Shown here in pieces: positions 1 to 10,429 of a stretch of 64,000 nt of DNA; within the stretch, counting starts at the first letter, position 1; the number at the start of each line of letters is the position of its first letter. The translations under genes and the position numbers were made by a program. This DNA is from Psychromonas algarum (GTDB lineage: Bacteria; Pseudomonadota; Gammaproteobacteria; Enterobacterales; Psychromonadaceae): positions 62,001 to 126,000 of the forward strand of contig NZ_SNUW01000009.1 in the NCBI RefSeq assembly GCF_004376845.1, in the 5' to 3' direction. The notes below the pieces were generated by a model. That model was not told the DNA's origin. It saw only the letters and a list, made by a program, of their open reading frames with translations, and searched no databases.

Positions 1-501
1 GAAGTATTACATTTTCCGGACGAACGCCTACGAACTGTTGCTAAACCCGTTGACAAGATCACACCTGAAATCAAAAAAATAGCATCTGACATGATTGAAA
101 CCATGTATGACGAAAATGGCGTTGGTTTAGCTGCTACTCAAGTAAATATTCATCAACGCATTGTTGTTATCGATGTTTCTGAGAGTCGCGATCAAGCAAT
201 TACACTGATTAACCCAACTATTATAGAAACGTCTGGAGTTGAAGTATCAGAAGAAGGTTGTTTATCTGTTCCTGATACAAATGCTGATGTAGAACGTGCT
301 GAATTCGTTACTTTAGAATATTTAGATTTAGAAGGTGAAAAACAAGTAGTGAAAGCTGAAGGTTTATTTGCTGTTTGTATCCAACATGAATTAGATCATT
401 TAAAAGGTAAGCTATTTATTGATTACCTTTCACCATTTAAGCAAAAACGTATTAAAGCTAAGTTAGAAAAATTACAGCGTCAAAATAAAAAATTCTCATA
501 G
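1..501 (+). CDS. def: Peptide deformylase, 5' end cut by the window
   Basis: This enzyme removes the formyl group from the N-terminal methionine of new proteins using a bound metal. The reading frame is open from base 1, and its first codons read [11 protein letters not shown], which is the normal N-terminal region of Def, so only a few residues are missing. The three family motifs are present: GVGLAATQ (codons about 40-47), EGCLS and the metal-binding HELDH. It lies 38 bases upstream of fmt, the enzyme that adds the formyl group, in the classical def-fmt-rsmB order. An internal ATG at base 91 is not the true start, because conserved sequence precedes it. Confidence 0.96.
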   Translation, partial: EVLHFPDERLRTVAKPVDKITPEIKKIASDMIETMYDENGVGLAATQVNIHQRIVVIDVSESRDQAITLINPTIIETSGVEVSEEGCLSVPDTNADVERAEFVTLEYLDLEGEKQVVKAEGLFAVCIQHELDHLKGKLFIDYLSPFKQKRIKAKLEKLQRQNKKFS

Positions 502-539
502 TTTTTTATTTTTCTTTACATATTATTTAAGGTTGTTGC

Positions 540-1499
540 GTGGAAAAACTAAATATCATCTTTGCTGGTACCCCCGATTTTGCTGCAAATCATTTACAAG
601 CATTAATTGATGCAGAGTTTAATGTTGTTGCTGTTTATAGCCAACCAGATCGCCCAGCAGGTCGCGGTAAAAAATTAACGGCTAGTGCTGTTAAAGAAGT
701 TGCATTAGCAAATGATATTGCGGTTTATCAACCAGAAAACTTCAAACAAGCTGAAAGTGTGGAACAACTTGCTACATTGAAGGCTGACCTGATGATAGTT
801 GTTGCTTATGGTTTAATTTTACCAGTGAGTGTTTTAACAACACCGCGTTTAGGGTGCTTAAATGTGCATGGTTCATTGTTACCTAGATGGCGTGGTGCAG
901 CTCCTTTTCAACGTGCAATCTGGGCGGGTGACAAAGAAACGGGTGTGACCATTATGCAAATGGATGAAGGTTTAGACACCGGCGATATGTTAAAAAAAGT
1001 AAGTTGTCCAATTGACGCTGATGAAACCAGTGCTTCGTTATACGCGAAAGTAGCAAAACAAGCCCCTGCAGTATTAATTGAAACGATTCAGCAGTTACAA
1101 GCAGGTGAATTAGTTGCAGAAAAACAAAATGAAAGTCATGCAACTTATGCCAAAAAATTGAGTAAAGCAGAAGCGTTAATTAACTGGCGTGATGATGCTA
1201 CTTTTATTGACCGTTGTATTCGCGCATTTAGCCCGTGGCCTATTAGTTATTTTGAATGGGCTGGGCAAACAATTAAAGTGCATAAAGCGACTATTGTAGA
1301 ATCTACCACCACTGAAAGTGCAGGTGCTATTATCAAGGTTGATAAAAACGGTATTCAGGTGGCAACAGGTGAAGGTGTTTTAAATTTAGAAATTATCCAA
1401 TTAGCAGGTAAAAAAGCAATGCCTGTGCAGGATGTGTTAAATTCGCGTCGTGAATTATTTACTGTTGCTAGCAACTTACTTGAACAAGGCCAAACATAA
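540..1499 (+). CDS. fmt: Methionyl-tRNA formyltransferase
   Basis: Fmt formylates methionyl-initiator tRNA using 10-formyltetrahydrofolate, in the cytoplasm, at the start of bacterial translation. The 319-residue length fits the family. The N-terminus [11 protein letters not shown] and the catalytic-loop segment [13 protein letters not shown] are typical, and a C-terminal tRNA-binding domain follows. The start is a GTG at 540 preceded by AAGG; it places the conserved beta strand at the normal distance from the N-terminus. The stop overlaps the rsmB start by one base (TAATG), which suggests translational coupling in the def-fmt-rsmB-trkA operon. Confidence 0.97.
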   Translation: MEKLNIIFAGTPDFAANHLQALIDAEFNVVAVYSQPDRPAGRGKKLTASAVKEVALANDIAVYQPENFKQAESVEQLATLKADLMIVVAYGLILPVSVLTTPRLGCLNVHGSLLPRWRGAAPFQRAIWAGDKETGVTIMQMDEGLDTGDMLKKVSCPIDADETSASLYAKVAKQAPAVLIETIQQLQAGELVAEKQNESHATYAKKLSKAEALINWRDDATFIDRCIRAFSPWPISYFEWAGQTIKVHKATIVESTTTESAGAIIKVDKNGIQVATGEGVLNLEIIQLAGKKAMPVQDVLNSRRELFTVASNLLEQGQT

Positions 1500-2797
1500 T
1501 GAACGTACGTGCAATTGCCGCTAAAGTACTAAATCAAGTCGTAGAAAAAGGGCAATCGCTTTCCCAAGCTTTGCCTGCGATCCAACAAGATCTCTCTCCT
1601 AAAGATAAAGCCCTAGTCCAAATGCTATGTTACGGTGTTTTGCGTACGCTTCCTCGTTTAGATTTTTTCTGCCGTTCATTAATGAAAAAGCCGTTAACAG
1701 GTAAACAGCGTGATTTACACTTTCTAATTTTAGTGGGCATTTATCAGCTTTTATATACGCGTATTCCAAGTCATGCCGCTGTTGGTGAAACGGTTAATGG
1801 TGCAAAAGCATTAAAAAAACCAGCCTTAAAAGGTATGGTAAATGGTGTATTAAGAAGCTTTTTACGTGAGCAAGAGAGTTTAATTGAAAAAGCAGATCAA
1901 CAACCTGCGCTTTTATATTGCCATCCAAGTTGGTTAGTTAAACGTTTGCAAGCGGCTTATGGCGAAGAAAAAGCAGTGCAAATAATGACTGAAAATAACC
2001 AACAAGCACCCATGTGGTTACGTGTAAACTCACGCTTTCATGATCGTGAGCAATACCTTGCGTTGTTGACTGAACAGGAAAAAACGGCAAGCATTGCTGA
2101 ATTTAATGATAACGCTTTATGTTTAGAAAATGCTTGTGATGTTTACCAACTACCAGGCTTTGAAGCTGGTTGGGTTTCAGTACAAGATGGAGCTGCGCAG
2201 TTAGCTGCACATTATTTAGATGCACAAGCAGGTGATCTTGTTTTAGATGCCTGTTCCGCTCCAGGCGGAAAAACGGTTCACACATTAGAGTTACAACCTG
2301 AACTGAAACAAATGGTTGCGGTGGACTTTGATGAAAAACGTTTATTACGTGTGAAAGATAATTTGCAACGTTTAAATTTACAAGCAACGGTCATTCATGG
2401 TGACGCTTCAAAACCAGATGAATGGTGGTCAGGCGAGCAATTTGATCGTATTTTATGTGATGCGCCTTGTAGTGCAACTGGTGTAATACGTCGCCATCCT
2501 GACATTCGTTGGTTACGTCGTGATAGTGATATTAGTGAATTAGTGTCATTACAAAAAAACATTTTATCTGCGTTATGGAAAAAATTAAAACCAGGAGGCG
2601 TGCTTTTATACGCGACCTGTTCTATTTTACCTGATGAAAATGACTTACAAATCAATGATTTTTTACAAACAACAAGCGACGCATCATTAATTCCATTAGT
2701 TGCGCAATATAATAATGAGGCAACACCTCGTCAAATATTGCCAAATGAACAAAAAATGGATGGCTTTTATTACGCTAAATTACAAAAAGCGTTATAA
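1499..2797 (+). CDS. rsmB: 16S rRNA (cytosine-967 C5) methyltransferase
   Basis: RsmB (Sun/Fmu) methylates C967 of 16S rRNA using S-adenosylmethionine. The protein has an N-terminal NusB-like RNA-binding domain (about 1-140) and a C-terminal Rossmann methyltransferase domain. The SAM-binding motif is LDACSAPGGKT; the two cysteines of the m5C family appear in DAPCSATG and YATCSILPDE. The length of 432 residues matches E. coli RsmB. It overlaps fmt by one base and is followed 42 bases later by trkA, the order seen in many gammaproteobacteria. Confidence 0.97.
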   Translation: MNVRAIAAKVLNQVVEKGQSLSQALPAIQQDLSPKDKALVQMLCYGVLRTLPRLDFFCRSLMKKPLTGKQRDLHFLILVGIYQLLYTRIPSHAAVGETVNGAKALKKPALKGMVNGVLRSFLREQESLIEKADQQPALLYCHPSWLVKRLQAAYGEEKAVQIMTENNQQAPMWLRVNSRFHDREQYLALLTEQEKTASIAEFNDNALCLENACDVYQLPGFEAGWVSVQDGAAQLAAHYLDAQAGDLVLDACSAPGGKTVHTLELQPELKQMVAVDFDEKRLLRVKDNLQRLNLQATVIHGDASKPDEWWSGEQFDRILCDAPCSATGVIRRHPDIRWLRRDSDISELVSLQKNILSALWKKLKPGGVLLYATCSILPDENDLQINDFLQTTSDASLIPLVAQYNNEATPRQILPNEQKMDGFYYAKLQKAL

Positions 2798-2839
2798 AAA
2801 GAGAGCAGCCCACAGTAAATTGATAAGCAGTGAGAGCAA

Positions 2840-4216
2840 ATGAAAATTATTATTTTAGGTGCAGGACAAGTAGGTGCTTCTTTAGCGGAAAACTTGGTTG
2901 GCGAAAATAACGATATCACCGTAGTGGATGAAAACCACGAAGCCTTACAAGAATTACAAGATCGTTTCGATTTACGTGTGGTACATGGCAGTGCTTCTAG
3001 CCCACATACACTAGGTGAAGCAGGTGCCGTTGACGCAGATATGTTGATTGCTGTCACCAACAGTGATGAAGTGAATATGGTTGCCTGTCAAATTGCATTT
3101 ACATTGTTTAATGTTCCTAAAAAAATTGCCCGTATTCGTTCTCAAAGTGTGGTTATGCATGAAGCTGAATTGTTTAACAAAGATGCTTTTCCTATTGATC
3201 ACATTATCGCGCCAGAAAAGTTAGTAAGTGATTACATTGCACAACTCATTGAATATCCAGGTGCATTACAAGTAGCTAACTTTGCTAATGGCAAAGTTGG
3301 GCTGGTGGCTATTCGAGCTTATTACGGTGGTTCATTAGTAGGTAATGCGATTTCTGCACTAAAAGAGCACATGCCTAATATCGAAGCGCGTGTGGCGGCA
3401 ATCTTTAGACGTGGTAAAGCGATTCGTCCGCAAGGTACCACTATTATCGAAGCCGATGATGAGGTGTTTTTTATTACCGCTAGCCCTAATATCCGTGCGA
3501 TTATGGGCGAGATGCAAAAACTGGAGCATCCATATAAACGCATCATGATTGTTGGTGGTGGTTATATTGGTGAAAGCTTGGCTAAACGTTTAGAAAAAGA
3601 AAACTCAGTTAAGTTAATTGAGAAGAATTTTAAACGAGCAGAGTATCTGTCAGAAACCTTATCTAATACCATTGTTTTTTGTGGTGATTCGTCAGATAAA
3701 GAACTGTTAATGGAAGAGCATATCGATCAAACCGATTTGTTTATTACAGTAACAAACGATGATGAAGCTAATATCATGTCAGCCATGTTAGCAAAACGTC
3801 TTGGTGCTCGAAAAGCGATGGTGCTTATTCAACGTAATGCTTATGTTGATTTGATCCAAGGTAATATTTTAGATATCGCAATCTCCCCACAACAAGCAAC
3901 ATTATCAGCTCTTTTAACACATGTACGTAAAGCCGATTTAAAACATGTTTATTCGTTACGTGAAGGGCTTGCAGAAGCGATTGAAATTGTTGCTCGTGGT
4001 GATAGTACAACCTCTAAAGTGGTTGGCAAAGAGTTAGCGCAATTGAAATTACCAAAAGGCACCAGTGTTGGCGCTATTGTACGTGACGAAGAGGTATTAA
4101 TTGCACACGATGACACTGTGGTTGAAAGTGATGATCATGTTATTTTGTTCCTAGTGAATAAAAAATACATTAGTGATATTGAAAAGCTATTCCAACCAAG
4201 TCCATTCTTTTTATAA
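2840..4216 (+). CDS. trkA: Trk potassium uptake, NAD-binding regulatory subunit
   Basis: TrkA is the peripheral cytoplasmic subunit that gates the TrkH/TrkG potassium channel in response to nucleotides. Two Rossmann (RCK-N) domains are visible, each starting with a glycine-rich nucleotide loop: GAGQVG near residue 7 and GGGYIG near 238. Each is followed by an RCK-C domain. The length of 458 residues is the same as in E. coli. It lies 10 bases upstream of trkH, so the two partner subunits are very likely co-transcribed here. Confidence 0.97.
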   Translation: MKIIILGAGQVGASLAENLVGENNDITVVDENHEALQELQDRFDLRVVHGSASSPHTLGEAGAVDADMLIAVTNSDEVNMVACQIAFTLFNVPKKIARIRSQSVVMHEAELFNKDAFPIDHIIAPEKLVSDYIAQLIEYPGALQVANFANGKVGLVAIRAYYGGSLVGNAISALKEHMPNIEARVAAIFRRGKAIRPQGTTIIEADDEVFFITASPNIRAIMGEMQKLEHPYKRIMIVGGGYIGESLAKRLEKENSVKLIEKNFKRAEYLSETLSNTIVFCGDSSDKELLMEEHIDQTDLFITVTNDDEANIMSAMLAKRLGARKAMVLIQRNAYVDLIQGNILDIAISPQQATLSALLTHVRKADLKHVYSLREGLAEAIEIVARGDSTTSKVVGKELAQLKLPKGTSVGAIVRDEEVLIAHDDTVVESDDHVILFLVNKKYISDIEKLFQPSPFFL

Positions 4217-4226
4217 GTAGTAATCG

Positions 4227-5672
4227 ATGACTTATCGCCCTCTATTTTTTATCACAGGTTTAGTACTGTCGAAAATGGCAGTATTTATGTATATCCCAAT
4301 GGTTTTTGCTTTTCATAGCAAAACCTTTGGTGGCTTTGAATTCTTATTTTCCATTATTATTACCCATCTTGCCTCTATCTTGTTTATTTATCTGGGTGGC
4401 GAAGAAGAACGCTCTCATTTAGGTGTGCGCGAGATGTTTTTACTGACAACTGGGGTGTGGATGCTAGCAAGTTTATTTGCAGCTTTACCTTTTGTTTTTA
4501 TTGAACATATCAGTTACAGCGATGCCTTTTTTGAAACCATGTCTGGTGTTACAACAACAGGAAGTACGGTATTGCATGGTTTAGATACTATGCACCCTAG
4601 TATTCTATTATGGCGCTCAATTTTACAATGGCTAGGTGGTGTTGGTTTCATTGTAATGGGGGTAGCTATTCTGCCTTTCTTAAATGTTGGTGGGATGCGT
4701 TTATTCCAAACCGAATCATCAGATTGGTCTGAGAAATCGTCAGCTAAAACACGTCGTGTGGCGTTAGATATCCTCTTGGTCTACATGTTTTTAAGCGTAT
4801 GTTGTTTCTTTGGTTATCGATTAGCTGGTATGGGAACTTTTGATGCAGTTAACCATGCAATGACAACTATCTCCACCGGTGGTTATTCAACATCAGATAG
4901 CTCAATGGGGCACTTTTCACATTTTGCTCATTTAAACGCTGTGATCTTTATGTTTTTGGGTGGTTTACCTTTCTTATTATTAGTCAGAAGTGTACATAAA
5001 AAATCACTTGAACCTTTATGGAAAGATGCGCAAATTCAAGGTTTTGCTAAGTTAGTTTTTGTGTGTTCATTGAGTTTAAGTGCATATTTGGTCTATACGG
5101 GACAGTTTTCTTGGTTAGATGCTATTCGTTTAAGTGTGTTTAATGTTGTTTCCGTAGTGACCACAACGGGCTACGGGTTAGATGATTTTATTACTTGGGG
5201 AGATTTTAGTGTTGTTATCTTCTTTGGTTTATTATTTACAGGCGCATGTTCAGGGTCTACAGCGGGAGGTATTAAAATCTTCCGTTTCCAAATTGCTTTT
5301 AGTCTGCTCAAGCGTCAGCTTATGTTGTTAATGCATCCACATGCACTATTTCCACAACAGTATAATAATCGCAAAGTAAGCGATGACATACTAAGATCAT
5401 TGATCGCATTCGTACTTGCATACCTCGCGACTATTGCTATTTCAACACTGTTATTAACTCTTTTTGGTTCATCGCCATTAACCTCATTAACCGCATCAAT
5501 CACTGCCGTTTCAAATGTTGGACCAGGTTTAGTGCCTGAAATAGGTCCTTCGGGTAATTTTGCAGGTTTGCCTGATGCGTCTAAATGGGTGTTATCCATT
5601 GGTATGTTGATGGGACGTTTAGAGATTTTAACCGTTGCAGTTATATTTACACGTCACTTTTGGCGTCGTTAA
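4227..5672 (+). CDS. trkH: Trk potassium uptake, membrane channel subunit (TrkH family)
   Basis: This is an integral inner-membrane potassium translocating subunit that works with TrkA. The protein has 481 residues, close to E. coli TrkH (483). The four pore-loop repeats of the superfamily are visible around TTTGST, STGGYST, TTTGYG and SNVGPGL, each with the filter glycine, and the protein ends in FTRHFWRR like other TrkH proteins. It directly follows trkA with a 10-base gap. Whether it is orthologous to TrkH or to the close paralogue TrkG cannot be decided by eye; the TrkA linkage supports the Trk assignment. Confidence 0.92.
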   Translation: MTYRPLFFITGLVLSKMAVFMYIPMVFAFHSKTFGGFEFLFSIIITHLASILFIYLGGEEERSHLGVREMFLLTTGVWMLASLFAALPFVFIEHISYSDAFFETMSGVTTTGSTVLHGLDTMHPSILLWRSILQWLGGVGFIVMGVAILPFLNVGGMRLFQTESSDWSEKSSAKTRRVALDILLVYMFLSVCCFFGYRLAGMGTFDAVNHAMTTISTGGYSTSDSSMGHFSHFAHLNAVIFMFLGGLPFLLLVRSVHKKSLEPLWKDAQIQGFAKLVFVCSLSLSAYLVYTGQFSWLDAIRLSVFNVVSVVTTTGYGLDDFITWGDFSVVIFFGLLFTGACSGSTAGGIKIFRFQIAFSLLKRQLMLLMHPHALFPQQYNNRKVSDDILRSLIAFVLAYLATIAISTLLLTLFGSSPLTSLTASITAVSNVGPGLVPEIGPSGNFAGLPDASKWVLSIGMLMGRLEILTVAVIFTRHFWRR

Positions 5673-5695
5673 TCAGATAATAAAAGAGATCTATT

Positions 5696-6580
5696 ATGCT
5701 CAATCAAAAGCACTTAAATACTTTTATGAAATTGGTTGAAACAGAGCATTTTACACAGACTGCCGAACAGTTATTTATGACCCAACCGGGTGTAACCCAA
5801 CATATAAAAAAGTTAGAAAAACATTTCGACACCTTGTTATTACAACGCTACGGTAAACGATTTGAATTAACATTAGCGGGTGAAAAACTCTATCAAACGG
5901 GATTAAAAATGCGTTTGTTAGAAGAACAGTTAAATGAAGAAATTAATCATGATGACGCCACTCAAGGTATTTGTTCAATGGCCTGCTCTGGTGGATTAGC
6001 GAGCTTTTTATATCCTTATTTTGTACAGCAACAAACCTTATATCCGCAGCTTTCCGTATTTGTTGAAGCCGCTCCTAATAAGAACATTATTAATGATTTG
6101 CTGAATAATAAAGTTGATTTGGGCATTGTCACGGTTGAAAGCGCACAGGAACAATTAAAACAGACTTTATTAGGTTATGAAGAGTTACAACTGGTGTTAC
6201 CTACAAGCATTCAAGTGACGGGCAGTGAGTGTTTTGCTGAACTTAATAAAATAGGTTTTATTAACCATCCTGATGGATTACATTTTATAGAAAAGGTTTT
6301 TTCTAGTAACTTTAAAGTGGATTATAAAGGGCCTGATAGCTTAAATATTAAAGGTTATGTAAACCAATCGCAGCAAATTTTATTACCAGTCGCAAAAGGG
6401 TTAGGTTTCACTATTCTGCCTAAACGTGCAGTTTTACAGTTTACAGAACAACAATCTCTCACTATTTTCCCACTTAAAATAACAGTCCAAGAGCCACTCT
6501 ATTTAACTCAAAAACGTTATCGTCAGTTGCCTACTCGCTACCATTGGTTTGAAAGCAAAATAAAGCAGTTATTAGCTTAA
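5696..6580 (+). CDS. LysR-family transcriptional regulator
   Basis: A 294-residue protein with the LysR layout: an N-terminal winged helix-turn-helix (about 2-60, with FTQTAEQLFMTQPGVTQHIKKLE) and a periplasmic-binding-protein-like effector domain from about 90. LysR proteins usually control a divergent neighbour or a distant target. Here no divergent partner exists: trkH lies 23 bases upstream in the same direction and rmuC converges from downstream with a 4-base tail overlap. The ligand and targets are not evident from the sequence, and a role in potassium transport would be only a guess from position. Confidence 0.9.
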   Translation: MLNQKHLNTFMKLVETEHFTQTAEQLFMTQPGVTQHIKKLEKHFDTLLLQRYGKRFELTLAGEKLYQTGLKMRLLEEQLNEEINHDDATQGICSMACSGGLASFLYPYFVQQQTLYPQLSVFVEAAPNKNIINDLLNNKVDLGIVTVESAQEQLKQTLLGYEELQLVLPTSIQVTGSECFAELNKIGFINHPDGLHFIEKVFSSNFKVDYKGPDSLNIKGYVNQSQQILLPVAKGLGFTILPKRAVLQFTEQQSLTIFPLKITVQEPLYLTQKRYRQLPTRYHWFESKIKQLLA

Positions 6581-7968
6581 CTCTCAGTGTTATTTAATGC
6601 CGCGGTTTGGTTATTGCTTGCCTCTTGAACAGGACTATTTTGTTCTGTTAACTTTTCTGATAATGGCCGTTTAATTGGCACACCTAAGCCTTTTAATTGT
6701 TCAGCTTGTTGAATAACATTGCCACGACCAGAACTAAGCTGTTTAAGGGCGCTATGGTAAGTTTTTTGTGCTTTATCTATTTGCGAGCCAACTTCTAAAA
6801 AGTTATCGCTAAATAAGCGTAATTTGTCGTATAGCTTGCTTGCTTGTTGAGCAATTAATTGCCCATTTTTTTCTTGTCGTTCAAAACGCCATAAGTTTTC
6901 AATTGTGCGTAGAGCAATCATTAAGTTACTTGGACTTGCGAGCAGAATATTATTATCTAAAGCTAGTTGAACCAAACTTGGATCATGTTCTAAAGCGGCA
7001 GTAAAAGCAGGCTCAACAGCCACAAAGAGTAAAACATAATCTAACGTATTAGCTCCAATGAGATCTTGGTAATCTTTTTTACCTAACCCCCGTATATGCT
7101 GACGAATAGATAAACAATGCGCTTCAATCGCTTGCTTTTGTTGTGTTACATCTTGGCTATTAAAATAACGCTCATAAGCCACTAAAGAAACTTTGGAATC
7201 AATAATAATATTGCGTTGCTGTGGTAAATTGACAATCACATCGGGTAAAAATCGCTGCCCATGGCTATCTTTTAAATTAACTTGTGTCGCATACTCATGG
7301 CCTTCGCGTAACCCCGAGTTTTCTAAAATTCGCTGTAAAACAACCTCTCCCCAATTACCTTGTTGCTTGTTATCACCTTTTAACGCATTAGTTAAATTTT
7401 GGGTTTCTTGATGCATTAAGTTATTGAGGTTAGCTAATTGATCTATTTCTCGTTTTAAATTAAAACGTTCTTTACTTTCATTTATATAACAATCATTTAC
7501 CTGCTTTTTAAACCCTTCTAACTGAGTTTTTAACGGATCTAACAATTGTTTAATAGATTGCTCGTTTAACTGTTTAAATTGACTCGATTTATCATTAAAA
7601 ATGCGCTGTGATAGGACTTCAAATTGTTGACTCAGCTTAGCTTCGGTTGCTTGTTGATCTTGTAAACGCTGTTCGCCAGCTTGTAAGCGAACGTCTGATT
7701 CTCTAACGCGCGTTGTTAATTTACTGACTTGAGCTTGTAAACTGTCGTTATGTAAGGATAAATCATCTATTTTATGTTGATGTGATTGGTTCTGTTGAGT
7801 TTCATGTTGTAGATTTTGTTCTGTTAATTTTAAGGCAAGATGTTGTGCGGCAAGTTGTTTTTTACTGCGAGATAAAGCAAATAAAGTAAAGGTTAATAAG
7901 CATAACAATAATAAGCTGACAACAACGGTAATTAAGAGGGTATTGTTAGTGATTAACTCTGTTGGCAT
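6577..7968 (-). CDS. rmuC: DNA recombination protein RmuC
   Basis: RmuC is a membrane-anchored, coiled-coil protein with a nuclease-like fold; mutants in E. coli show altered inversion rates at short inverted repeats. The protein begins with one membrane helix (about 10-32), then a long glutamine-rich coiled coil (about 35-150), then the conserved RmuC domain containing GNWGEVVLQRILE and IIIDSKVSLVAYERY. I place the start at the ATG at 7968, preceded by GGAA, because it puts the membrane helix at the N-terminus as in the family; the frame stays open further upstream but would overlap the neighbouring gene. The C-terminal tail is Asn/Gln-rich. It is probably co-transcribed with the small gene upstream. 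Confidence 0.93.
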   Translation of the reverse strand: MPTELITNNTLLITVVVSLLLLCLLTFTLFALSRSKKQLAAQHLALKLTEQNLQHETQQNQSHQHKIDDLSLHNDSLQAQVSKLTTRVRESDVRLQAGEQRLQDQQATEAKLSQQFEVLSQRIFNDKSSQFKQLNEQSIKQLLDPLKTQLEGFKKQVNDCYINESKERFNLKREIDQLANLNNLMHQETQNLTNALKGDNKQQGNWGEVVLQRILENSGLREGHEYATQVNLKDSHGQRFLPDVIVNLPQQRNIIIDSKVSLVAYERYFNSQDVTQQKQAIEAHCLSIRQHIRGLGKKDYQDLIGANTLDYVLLFVAVEPAFTAALEHDPSLVQLALDNNILLASPSNLMIALRTIENLWRFERQEKNGQLIAQQASKLYDKLRLFSDNFLEVGSQIDKAQKTYHSALKQLSSGRGNVIQQAEQLKGLGVPIKRPLSEKLTEQNSPVQEASNNQTAALNNTES

Positions 7969-7970
7969 TT

Positions 7971-8225
7971 TTAATGTTCCAGTTTTTTTAATATATTCAT
8001 GACGATGGGATTGAGTCTGTTCCAACAAAGTAAAAAAGCTAAATAAATAGCAATAATCATCCATTTATGAATGTTTTTACCTTGGTCTAAATCAGCGAAA
8101 GTAAAAGGCTGTTCATAACATACATCCATGAATTTTATATAGAGAAACATGATGACTGGCAGGATCAGAACCGTTAATAATTTCCAAAATAATGATAACG
8201 TTTGAATGAGCGATTGATTCAACAT
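7971..8225 (-). CDS. Small two-helix membrane protein upstream of rmuC
   Basis: I do not recognise this 84-residue protein. It contains two hydrophobic stretches, about 13-33 and 54-70, separated by a polar loop with two acidic residues, and ends with a basic tail. Its stop lies two bases before the proposed rmuC start, so the pair look co-transcribed. Composition and codon use match the surroundings. The coupling suggests a membrane partner of RmuC, but nothing in the sequence gives a biochemical role. Confidence 0.6.
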   Translation of the reverse strand: MLNQSLIQTLSLFWKLLTVLILPVIMFLYIKFMDVCYEQPFTFADLDQGKNIHKWMIIAIYLAFLLCWNRLNPIVMNILKKLEH

Positions 8226-8422
8226 GTACTTTCCACCAACAATATAAGAACTGTAACTTTAAACAGTAATTATATATAAGTGAATAGTTAACTGTAAAAA
8301 TATAAGCTTGATGCGTTAATAACGTTAAATTGAAATAATTAACTATATTATTTAGCAGCTTTCATTATTTTAAAGAGTGTATTTGCATGAATATCAATTT
8401 ATTTGCGTGTTTTTGCTGTTTT

Positions 8423-8450
8423 TTGCGTGATTTATTGCAACAAATACACT
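8423..8450 (+). promoter_or_regulatory. Possible sigma-70 promoter of glmS
   Basis: TTGCGT at 8423-8428 and TACACT at 8445-8450 are separated by 16 bases and lie about 45 bases upstream of the glmS start. The spacing is close to ideal but neither hexamer is perfect, and the region is T-rich, so chance matches are possible. Confidence 0.35.
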
Positions 8451-8495
8451 AAAGTGCACATCTATTATTATAAAACTATTATCAAGGAGAATTTT

Positions 8496-10328
8496 ATGTG
8501 CGGTATCGTTGGTGCAATTGCGCAAAGAGAAGTATCAGAAATATTATTACAGGGTCTAAAAAAACTAGAATATCGTGGTTATGACTCTGCTGGTATGGCC
8601 GTTGTAGATGACAAAAGTAACTGCACTAGAGTTCGTCGTTTAGGTAAAGTGCAAGCTTTAGCCGATGCTGTTGATGAAAATGCAGTTTTAGGTGGTACTG
8701 GTATTGCACATACTCGTTGGGCAACTCATGGTGAACCTTCAGAAATAAATGCACACCCTCATGTTTCAAACAGTATCTCTATTGTACATAACGGTATTAT
8801 TGAAAATCATCAGCCGTTGCGCGAATTATTACAACAACGTGGTTATGTTTTTTATTCTCAAACAGACACAGAAGTTATTGCGCACTTAGTTGCATGGGAA
8901 TTAAAAAGCGCAGCATCATTAAGAGAAGCAGTACAAAAATCTGTAACTCAATTAGAAGGTGCTTACGGCATGGTTGCAATGGACAGTAACGATCCAAGTC
9001 GTTTAGTTGTTGCCCGTTCAGGTAGCCCAATTGTTATTGGTCGTGGTATTGGTGAAAACTTCTTAGCGTCAGACCAACTTGCATTATTAAACGTAACACG
9101 TCGTTTTATGTACCTTGAAGAAGGTGACGTTGCTGAAATTACCCGTCGAGATGTGTTTGTTTTTGATCAGAGTGGTAATGCCGTAGAGCGTGAAGTTATC
9201 GAATCAAACGTAGAATCAGACGCAGGTAATAAAGGTAAATATCGCCACTTCATGCAGAAAGAAATCTTTGAACAATCAACTGCATTGATCAACACCATGG
9301 AAGGCCGTATTTCTCATGATGCAGTGATCACTGAAAGTATTGGTGTGAATGCTGTTGAGATCTTAAATAAAGTAGAACATGTACAAATTATTGCTTGTGG
9401 TACTTCTTACAATGCAGGTATGACAGCTCGCTACTGGTTTGAGTCATTAGCAGGTGTGAGTTGTGATGTTGAAATCGCTTCTGAGTTTCGCTACAGAAAA
9501 TTTGTAACACGTCCTAATAGTTTATTAATTACCTTGTCTCAATCAGGTGAAACTGCTGATACATTAGCTGCATTACGTTTGGCAAAAGAAAGTGGCTACA
9601 TGGCTGCGATGACAGTATGTAATGTTGCAGGTTCATCATTAGTACGTGAATCAGATTTTGCATTCATGACACGAGCAGGCACTGAAATCGGTGTGGCATC
9701 AACAAAAGCATTTACTACGCAATTATTAGCATTATTAATGTTAGTAACTGCAATGGGTAAACAACAAAAACGTATTGATGCAGCGAAAGAAAAAGAGATT
9801 GTTGAAGCTATTGTGGCATTACCTGCTCAAATAGAAACTGCATTAACATTTGATAAAGAAATTGCCGCGCTTGCACCTGACTTTGCAGAAAAACATCACA
9901 CACTATTTTTAGGTCGTGGTGAATTTTACCCAATTGCAATGGAAGCCTCTTTAAAACTAAAAGAGATCTCTTATATTCATGCAGAAGCCTACGCAGCGGG
10001 TGAATTAAAACATGGTCCATTAGCATTAGTTGATGCTGATATGCCGGTTGTAGTTGTTGCTCCTGGTAATGAACTGCTAGAGAAATTAAAGTCAAATATT
10101 GAAGAAGTACGAGCTCGTGGTGGTTTGTTATATGTATTTGCTGAAAAAGAAGCTGGTTTTAATAATGAAGCAGGTATGAAAGTAGTTAACTTACCAAAAG
10201 TAAGTGAAATTACAGCACCTATTTATTACACAGTTCCAATGCAATTATTGTCATATCATGTGGCCCTAATTAAAGGCACTGATGTAGACCAACCACGTAA
10301 TTTAGCTAAGGCTGTTACAGTGGAATAA
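8496..10328 (+). CDS. glmS: Glutamine--fructose-6-phosphate aminotransferase (isomerizing)
   Basis: GlmS makes glucosamine-6-phosphate from fructose-6-phosphate and glutamine, the first step to UDP-GlcNAc for peptidoglycan and LPS. I place the start at ATG 8496, preceded by AAGGAG, because the mature enzyme must begin MCGIVG with the catalytic Cys as residue 2; the frame is open 31 codons upstream but that would bury the nucleophile. The protein has 610 residues: an N-terminal class II glutaminase and two SIS sugar-isomerase domains ([15 protein letters not shown]), ending in the conserved LAKAVTVE. It stands alone, followed by a strong terminator. Small-RNA control as in E. coli is possible but not shown. 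Confidence 0.97.
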   Translation: MCGIVGAIAQREVSEILLQGLKKLEYRGYDSAGMAVVDDKSNCTRVRRLGKVQALADAVDENAVLGGTGIAHTRWATHGEPSEINAHPHVSNSISIVHNGIIENHQPLRELLQQRGYVFYSQTDTEVIAHLVAWELKSAASLREAVQKSVTQLEGAYGMVAMDSNDPSRLVVARSGSPIVIGRGIGENFLASDQLALLNVTRRFMYLEEGDVAEITRRDVFVFDQSGNAVEREVIESNVESDAGNKGKYRHFMQKEIFEQSTALINTMEGRISHDAVITESIGVNAVEILNKVEHVQIIACGTSYNAGMTARYWFESLAGVSCDVEIASEFRYRKFVTRPNSLLITLSQSGETADTLAALRLAKESGYMAAMTVCNVAGSSLVRESDFAFMTRAGTEIGVASTKAFTTQLLALLMLVTAMGKQQKRIDAAKEKEIVEAIVALPAQIETALTFDKEIAALAPDFAEKHHTLFLGRGEFYPIAMEASLKLKEISYIHAEAYAAGELKHGPLALVDADMPVVVVAPGNELLEKLKSNIEEVRARGGLLYVFAEKEAGFNNEAGMKVVNLPKVSEITAPIYYTVPMQLLSYHVALIKGTDVDQPRNLAKAVTVE

Positions 10329-10373
10329 TCGACCTTCATAAAGTTGATTTAATAAAGCAGAAAAAATACTAAA

Positions 10374-10410
10374 AACCTCCCATTAACAATGTTTAATGTG
10401 AGGTTTTTTT
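10374..10410. terminator. Rho-independent terminator between glmS and macB
   Basis: A 13-base stem (AACCTCCCATTAA pairing with TTAATGTGAGGTT, one mismatch) is followed on the plus strand by a run of T. It sits between the convergent glmS and macB genes and has A-rich sequence on its other side, so it may serve both. Confidence 0.85.
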
Positions 10411-10429
10411 ATGCGTTATTGTTTGTCTA

